Assembly (NCBI GenBank): GCA_958430865.1
Contig: CAUDNR010002258.1
Span: 53,986-65,320, forward strand
DNA: 11,335 bases
Direction of reading: 5' to 3'
Source: Entrophospora sp. SA101
Lineage: Eukaryota; Glomeromycota; Glomeromycetes; Entrophosporales; Entrophosporaceae
Shown: positions 6,971 through 11,335 of the stretch, piece after piece
How positions within the stretch are numbered: the first letter of the stretch is position 1
Layout: each line of letters starts with the position of its first letter
Program-made: the position numbers and the translations under genes
Notes under the pieces: generated by a model
What the model was told of the DNA's origin: nothing
The model's input: only the letters and a program-made list of their open reading frames with translations
Databases searched by the model: none

Positions 6971-7963
6971 ATGTCAAAAGTTGCAACAAATTTCGTAAAT
7001 CAGTATAACTTAACTCCTCAGATGAGTATAGCCGAACTTAGCAATTATGCTGAAGAATTGGTTAAACATTTGAAAGATGCGAAGGCCCGTGATCATGCAC
7101 GAAATCGGATCCAGAAATTAGGATTTAGTAAAGATCAAACATATGCTTTAATTCCTGTCCAAACTTCTGGAAGATGCGTTACAGGTAGGGAATCAGTTAA
7201 AAAACTTGCTTTGTATATTAAGGAGAATGAAGGTAATCTTGAACCCGAACAGATAAACGAATTGGCCTATAAGTTAGCAAAAACAGGCCCTACTGATATA
7301 GCCCAATCTTCACTTCTTAAATTGCTCCGAATAGAATTACGCCAACTCAATGCCAATTACATTACATTAGAAGCTATATATGTCCCAGACATTACTCGTG
7401 CATCAAATAAAGAACAGGGGGAGAGACAAGAGCGTCGTGAAGATGAAGGATACGATTGTCCTGAATTCTTTACTCTAGAAAAAGTACAGGGACGATTTCA
7501 AAAATGTGACACAGCTAACCCCCCTACAATACAAAATTTAATCGATATAATGGTAATGCTTTGTATGAGGCCAGCAGATGTGAGAAATCTTCATATAGAC
7601 CAGTATAATTCAAATAATGCAGAATGGTATGATCCTAAATATTCTTGGTACTGCACTGGCTATGCCAAAAATAAAAATGATGAGCCTAGGCCACTTGTAT
7701 CAATGGAGAAAGACCCACTACGGGCTAGAGAATTACTTATTTGGATCCAAAAATCAATTCCCCAAAAATTCCCATTTCTAATAAAAGATAAAGATGGTGA
7801 TGTGAATGTCCATCCGATTAATAACTTTTTAATTCCCTATGGCATTAGTTCATCGCTTTTAAGAAAAATAGGTTCCGATCATGCTATTATAATCCACGAA
7901 GGTAAGACTCGCTCTAAATGTAACCGTCTTTGTAAATTAGCATTAAGGCACAAAATAAATTGA
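6971..7963 (+). CDS. Tyrosine recombinase (phage-integrase fold) truncated by a TGA before the nucleophilic tyrosine
   Basis: The 330-residue product has a helical N-terminal part (1-135) resembling the core-binding domain of tyrosine recombinases, a charged linker (143-160), and a C-terminal catalytic domain. Box I is MVMLCMRPADVRNLHI, with catalytic Arg R200. A beta-hairpin lysine candidate is K233 or K235 (GYAKNKNDEPR). Box II is SSSLLRKIGSDHA, with R298; the usual His of H-x-x-R is Ser295. The third-position His is H327 (LALRHK). The spacing R298-H327 (29) is close to the classic 23-26. The nucleophilic Tyr should lie 9-10 residues after that His, but the frame ends at TGA 7961-7963. The following 40 in-frame codons supply ASDHYGIMYNRP with a Tyr 10 residues after H327. 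As written, the protein cannot cleave DNA. It resembles eukaryotic cellular or transposon recombinases, but I cannot assign it to Crypton, DIRS or Starship families. Confidence 0.7.
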   Translation: MSKVATNFVNQYNLTPQMSIAELSNYAEELVKHLKDAKARDHARNRIQKLGFSKDQTYALIPVQTSGRCVTGRESVKKLALYIKENEGNLEPEQINELAYKLAKTGPTDIAQSSLLKLLRIELRQLNANYITLEAIYVPDITRASNKEQGERQERREDEGYDCPEFFTLEKVQGRFQKCDTANPPTIQNLIDIMVMLCMRPADVRNLHIDQYNSNNAEWYDPKYSWYCTGYAKNKNDEPRPLVSMEKDPLRARELLIWIQKSIPQKFPFLIKDKDGDVNVHPINNFLIPYGISSSLLRKIGSDHAIIIHEGKTRSKCNRLCKLALRHKIN

Positions 7964-8086
7964 GAAGCATCAGATCATTATGGTATAATGTATAACAGAC
8001 CAAATACTCCAGCACCTAAACAAGAAAATAGTGAAGTCAAGGATATCATCGATTTGTATGGAGAAATTTCTGATGATGATAACTAA
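7964..8086 (+). other. In-frame continuation of the recombinase beyond the TGA, carrying the catalytic tyrosine
   Basis: Forty sense codons follow the TGA in the same frame, to the TAA at 8084-8086. They begin EASDHYGIMYNRPNTPAPKQ and end in an acidic tail (EISDDDN). HYGI places a tyrosine where the family needs its nucleophile, and the proline-rich then acidic tail is a normal protein end. The stretch also ends in overlap with the stop of the opposing HTH gene, as expected for an original gene end. Confidence 0.65.
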
Positions 8087-8450
8087 TTACGCTTCTTTGC
8101 TTCGAGAACTTGCATACGTATTTCATTCTCATCGATGTTAGAATATTCAGAGCCCGATTTAGTTGAGGATGAAGACGAAGAATCACTAAGAATGATCTTT
8201 TTTTTTGGCTATCTTGCATCGTTGTTTAGCAGTACTTGGGTTTGCTATCACGTTTATAATATCTTGCTGAATCTCGGATTTAATTATTTATCGCGATAGC
8301 AAATTCCCATATTTCACGAATTCGTGTATATGATACATTATATTTTTTAGCTAGATTCGGTAATGCATTTGCTGAACCCTTAGCAGTAATTATATCACTA
8401 ATTGCTTCGGGTGATAAGCGTGTAGCGCCGAATCTTAATCTTTTAATCAT
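8083..8450 (-). pseudogene. Small helix-turn-helix DNA-binding protein, broken by two frameshifts
   Basis: From the ATG at 8450 a 56-codon frame gives MIKRLRFGATRLSPEAISDI and a helix-turn-helix-like segment ALPNLAKKYNVSYTRIREIW (30-49), ending at TAA 8282-8280. Coding continues in the next frame (KSEIQQDIINVIANPSTAKQ and a basic KIAKKK end) from 8281 to a run of nine A (8206-8198). It then shifts again to a serine-rich acidic tail (SDSSSSSSTKSGSEYSNIDE) ending at TAG 8085-8083. Three consecutive coherent segments imply an ancestral protein of about 120 residues. It resembles sigma/resolvase-type helix-turn-helix regulators and could control the cassette or bind its ends. The A-run shift might be a sequencing error; the other is not at a long homopolymer. 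Confidence 0.55.
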
Positions 8451-8520
8451 TTATATACGCATAAAAAAAAATATTGGTTATTTTTTCGATTAAAGATATA
8501 TAATAATACATTACTTGAGA

Positions 8521-8829
8521 ATGGTGCAACTATTGCAGAGCAATGACCCAAAGGGTCTAAATATTTTTGATTTACCAGAATTACTAGAACAGATCTTATA
8601 TTTTTTAGAAATCAATCGATCCCTCTATCCTGCTTTATTCGTCAACCACCTTTGGTATCACTGCGGTGCTCCTATTATATGGCGTTGCGTTGAGTTAACA
8701 GGTAATGATTTACAATATGGACATTATTTTCCAGATGACTATAATTATTGTAAAAAAAATCAAACACGATTGGAGAAGTTCTTAGATATAATATGTGGGA
8801 ATAAAAAACCAATTATCGGTCGGGATTAA
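8521..8829 (+). CDS. F-box protein, truncated to its N-terminal 102 residues
   Basis: Starting at ATG 8521, residues 14-58 form an F-box: LNIFDLPELLEQILYFLEI (13-31), then SLYPALFVNHLWYHCGAPII (34-53) and WRCVELTGND. F-box proteins bind Skp1 and bring substrates to SCF ubiquitin ligases. The form is very close in style to the expanded Glomeromycotina F-box families, whose members normally continue for several hundred residues with leucine-rich-type repeats. Here the frame ends at TAA 8827-8829 right after NKKPIIGRD, and no repeats follow in any frame. The right flank instead carries exons of an unrelated gene on the other strand, so the gene was cut by a rearrangement near 8825. A T-rich upstream region with ATATATAATA at about 8495-8505 may be its promoter. 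It is probably non-functional or a bare F-box. Confidence 0.75.
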   Translation: MVQLLQSNDPKGLNIFDLPELLEQILYFLEINRSLYPALFVNHLWYHCGAPIIWRCVELTGNDLQYGHYFPDDYNYCKKNQTRLEKFLDIICGNKKPIIGRD

Positions 8830-9910
8830 GAATTTTCTACTTGGTGCCTTAAAAACATCCTGTAATGAACCCGGAATCGTAGTAAAGGGTTCAAAACTAT
8901 CATCTAAAATACATGAACATAATGGGTGATCATAACCCAAATCTTTTACATCGGTTCCATTTAATTCGCTTTTTACAGCACTCCACATAGTATTCTCATC
9001 CCCAGACGTTGATGATACCAACTAATTCACAAATGTTAATAATAGATAATTGAAAAAGAATAAAAATATAATCTATTTTAAAATACAAACCTTATGCACT
9101 TCATTCTTCAATGATTCGAGATTTTTAGTTGCGTCAGTTAGCCAGATATCCTCAACATTCTATAATTGTAAATATTTAAACATAATATTCATTTGTAATG
9201 AAATAGAATATTATAACCAAATCTTACTAAAACATCCATCTCCAATGAAGAGCGAATATAGTCAAAAGCATCCGAGACCTAACAAAAGCAATTTAAAATT
9301 CGTTAGTTAAACTCAAAAATAGTTTATTAGGTTCATGTTGGACGTAGATCAGTTTGGTTTTCTTTTTTCACACGTATTTTCAAGAATATGGCCATTTGTA
9401 AAAGATAACACCTCAGTAGAATCCGCATATGGCGTTTAATGTATATAAACAGTTACTCCCGACGTCCTTACAGAATTAATACTACAAAGACAAAGTGCAT
9501 TCACTGTTTATACACAACCTTATGCATCATCAACATCGGTAAGAGGGGTGGACGAAATCTGTTTGCCCTCTTATAAACTATCTCGTCCGAACAAAAAATT
9601 ATCGAAATATATATTTTGTTCCCCTCATGAGAAAACCAATAAATTCATCATATCTAATTAATTTTGATTTGTTATTTCTGAGACTTACACGCTGTTTTAA
9701 AAATTCGCCACTTCCAAAACCACTTATTATGTCCAATCTATCTTTTTCATTCATGTGAATAGTGTTTAATACTTTATCAACTACTTCGATAAAATTGGCC
9801 ACCTCCTTCTCACGATTATCTGTCCATTCATGAGCTTCAACACGCTTATATAAAGCAGTAAAAATAGTTATAGCGGAAATTGGTGTATAAGTAATCAAGA
9901 AAGCTTCCAT
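8782..9910 (-). CDS. Four-exon gene of unknown function, 3' end truncated against the F-box gene
   Basis: Exon 1 (9910-9689) begins at ATG MEAFLITYTPISAITIFTAL and encodes 74 residues before a GTAAGT donor. Exon 2 (9278-9228) encodes VSDAFDYIRSSLEMDVL between TTGTTAG and GTAAGA. Exon 3 (9159-9091) encodes NVEDIWLTDATKNLESLKNE plus VHK. Exon 4 (9021-8782) opens LVSSTSGDENTMWSAVKSEL and includes CSCILDDSFEPFTTIPGS. All junctions are phase 0, and the small introns are 68 and 69 bp. Intron 1 is 410 bp, with a perfect CTAAC branch site before exon 2 (about 9309-9305); an exon may be missing from it. After about 8830 the frame becomes antisense to the F-box gene, so the true 3' end is lost. A TATATAAAA box (9951-9943) lies about 35 bp upstream of the ATG. 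Charged, helical and soluble; I recognise no family. Confidence 0.6.
9323..9661 (+). pseudogene. Antisense coding-like stretch inside the 410-bp intron, two close stops
   Basis: One plus-strand frame is open from 9323 to 9661 apart from two stops 9 nt apart (9437-9439 and 9446-9448). The first part runs from ATG 9335 (MLDVDQFGFLFSHVFSRIWP...VESAYGV). The second includes TPDVLTELILQRQSAFTVYT and KLSRPNKKLSKYIFCSPHEK. Length, balanced composition and frame continuity suggest a decayed protein inserted into the intron. It has no recognisable motif and could be chance in a 340-bp stretch. Confidence 0.25.
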
Positions 9911-10745
9911 TTTTAAAATGGATAATTGTTATAAAATTAGTATTTTATATAACACGATGTAAAAAATTGCAAAATCACTATAAAAGCAATGAATAATTAT
10001 TTGTCATTTCGATATACTGCCCTTTTAAACGTTTTCATTTCTTTCTACGTCTTATTTCAGTTCTACAGATTAAGTAAAATGCAGAGAGAAAAAAAAAAGA
10101 ATTTACGCCAAGAATTTCCATTACAATAGAAAAATGAATGTAGCTAATCGAATTTGGTTAATCGCACAAATCGAAATTCTGAAAACCCAAAAATAATTTT
10201 TGAACCGCCACATAAATTGATGTCTGATATAGTAGTGATCATCTAATTAAACTATATATGTTATACTACATAAATTTTTAATGTGTGCGACAATCTAATA
10301 AAATCAAATCTAATTAATATGGCAATATTTTCAAAGATACAAGTACCAAATTTGCAAGAAAGGTAGCAGTATAGAGATTTAATGGTCGTAGAAATGTTAA
10401 TATTAATGGCGTAAAAATCTCATTTGTAATAATTGATAGCTCATGCATGACATTGGTATAGAACTGAAAAAGCGAAATTCATAGTAAGTATACATAATTT
10501 ATATAGTTGCACTACATATACACAATATTCAAATTCTTTTGACAAATATTATGTTTTTAAAAAATAAAGAATTCGCTGATTCATTTTATTTAATGATTTA
10601 ATCAAGCGAAAATATATTTCGATAATAAGATACAAGAATAATAATAAATAATGTTGATTTTTTACGGTAGAGTTGCAAGGGAGAGAACGTACGGCCCCTA
10701 GACCATGAATATACGCCCCTTTACTTTGGCTCTACCAGGTGAAAA
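9911..10745. other. 835-bp AT-rich stretch without a convincing gene
   Basis: It holds the promoter side of the minus-strand gene (TATA-like at 9943-9951) and then no coding I trust. One short plus-strand segment near 10389-10460 (NGRRNVNINGVKISFVIIDS) faintly recalls the start of a retropepsin, but has stops on both sides. Close to the next gene, GGTAGAG (about 10667) and CTCTACC (about 10730) form a weak inverted pair around a GC-richer patch. Confidence 0.5.
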
Positions 10746-11335
10746 CTATTTATTATCATTGTTAAAATATATTTCTTCGTCGTCATCACTATTATCATTG
10801 TTATTATTGCTAACTATGACTTTATTTTTTTCTTTAGTTTTAAACGCAATCCAAGCCTTTATCGAGTCTATGGATTTGGTATCAGGTTTTGTTGTTCCAT
10901 TATAATAATTTTCAATAACCCTGAATCCGAGAACCTTTATACCCGTTTCTCTTTTTAGATCAGCTACAACTTCATTAATCATATCTGATTTAGTATGATT
11001 CTTTTCTCGCATAGTCTCGTTGAAAAGCTTCTTGAATTTTTGCATGAGTTCATCTGAAGTTCGTCTTGAAACTGTAATGATACAAAAATATTTGATTTAC
11101 AATGGGTATCTCTTCAAAGATAACGGATATTTATGCATTGAAATAAGCTTACCTCTAGAACTGCTTGAAAGTCTTCTTGAATAATTGGCTAGAGTATCTT
11201 CTTCCTGGAATCTTTGTTGAATCTCTTCACTGAGCAAATAATTTTTTCGGAAAGTTCGTCTATTTTATTATTAAATTCTTCAATTTTATTATAAAGCTCA
11301 TCAATTTTATTATCAATTTCTTCAAATTTATTATC
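10746..11335 (-). CDS. Partial gene: coiled-coil heptads plus helix-turn-helix-like domain, one intron, frameshift in an A-run
   Basis: The gene enters from the right edge on the minus strand. The first segment is four exact heptads (DNKFEEI DNKIDEL YNKIEEF NNKIDEL) predicting a coiled coil. At a run of six A (11247-11242) the frame must shift by one base to continue as LLSEEIQQRFQEEDTLANYS. Exon 1 ends at 11153 before GTAAGC; an 81-bp intron (11152-11072) ends in TTACAG. The split codon G|TT gives Val, and exon 2 continues SRRTSDELMQKFKKLFNE. Its core (MINEVVADLKRETGIKVLGF then RVIENYYNGTTKPDTKSIDS) resembles a Cro/C1-like helix-turn-helix, and the C-terminus is an acidic Asn/Asp-rich tail ending at TAG 10748-10746. 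A regulator or DNA-binding protein that oligomerises is likely. The single-base shift may be decay or a homopolymer error. Confidence 0.7.

Larger units (their letters stand above)
4563..8450. mobile_element. Candidate replicating/integrating cassette: primase-helicase, zinc protein, helical protein, tyrosine recombinase, HTH protein
   Basis: Five genes lie on alternating strands with 121- and 128-bp divergent promoter gaps. Their 3' ends overlap: 40 bp between the second and third genes, and overlapping stop codons between the fourth and fifth. None appears to need introns, unlike the spliced genes from 8782 onward. A primase fused to an origin-type helicase together with a site-specific recombinase are the functions needed to copy and insert a DNA element. 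The boundaries are gene ends, not element ends: I found no terminal or direct repeats flanking 4563 or 8450. An endogenised large DNA virus fragment is an alternative. Confidence 0.5.

Noticed and set aside
9050..9310. 86-codon plus-strand open frame
   Set aside because: It starts at TTG and is antisense to exons and introns of the minus-strand gene, which has matching splice sites and phase.
10389..10460. Plus-strand segment NGRRNVNINGVKISFVIIDS, reminiscent of a retropepsin start
   Set aside because: The catalytic D-(S/T)-G is not present (DSSC instead), there are stops on both sides, and no other retroelement domain is near.
10705..10905. 66-codon plus-strand open frame rich in Ser/Leu
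   Set aside because: It is antisense to the Asn/Asp-rich tail of the HTH-like gene; the S/L runs mirror that low-complexity coding.

Overview
The window is AT-rich eukaryotic DNA, most probably from an arbuscular mycorrhizal fungus (Glomeromycotina, Rhizophagus-like). The pointers are an F-box protein N-terminus in the style of the very large Glomeromycotina F-box families, a UL9-type origin-binding helicase (a family I recall as abundant in these genomes), short introns of 68-81 bp with GTAAG-type donors and CTAAC/TTAAC branch sites, and dense decayed DNA transposons. This assignment is from memory of families, not from a search.

Positions 1-4560 are a transposon graveyard. A gene fragment (188-442) runs into a roughly 1.17 kb hAT-like non-autonomous element (405-1578). 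That element contains a pogo/Tigger-like element (594-1453, TA target duplication) with a decayed transposase C-terminus, and a small third inverted-repeat element sits inside it. About 1.1 kb without a recognisable gene follows. Next come an inverted duplication of a coding fragment (2788-2937), a 309-bp MITE with seven tandem copies of its own terminal motif at one end (3431-3739), and a decayed coding stretch (3741-4092).

Positions 4563-8450 are the most interesting part: a compact, apparently intron-less cassette of five genes on alternating strands. They are (i) an archaeo-eukaryotic primase fused to an origin-binding-type SF2 helicase (minus strand, helicase cut off after the Walker B motif); (ii) a 96-residue two-module Cys/His protein (plus); (iii) a 72-residue helical protein (minus) whose 3' end overlaps ii; (iv) a tyrosine recombinase (plus) with an in-frame TGA just before its presumed nucleophilic tyrosine; and (v) a small helix-turn-helix protein (minus), now frameshifted, whose stop codon overlaps the stop of the read-through form of iv. 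Priming and unwinding, integration or excision, and two small probable DNA-binding proteins together suggest a self-replicating integrating element or a virus-derived remnant. I do not recognise it as a named element, and its ends are not resolved.

From 8521 to the right edge the sequence is ordinary accessory fungal DNA with broken host genes. It holds an F-box protein truncated at about 8825, head-to-head at its 3' end with a truncated four-exon gene on the minus strand (8782-9910), whose 410-bp first intron carries an open antisense stretch. An 830-bp gene-poor stretch follows. Last comes the 3' part of a minus-strand gene combining coiled-coil heptads with a helix-turn-helix-like domain; it is split by an 81-bp intron and runs off the right edge. 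Many genes carry single nonsense codons or one-base frameshifts, so decay (or, for homopolymer cases, assembly error) is a theme of the whole window.
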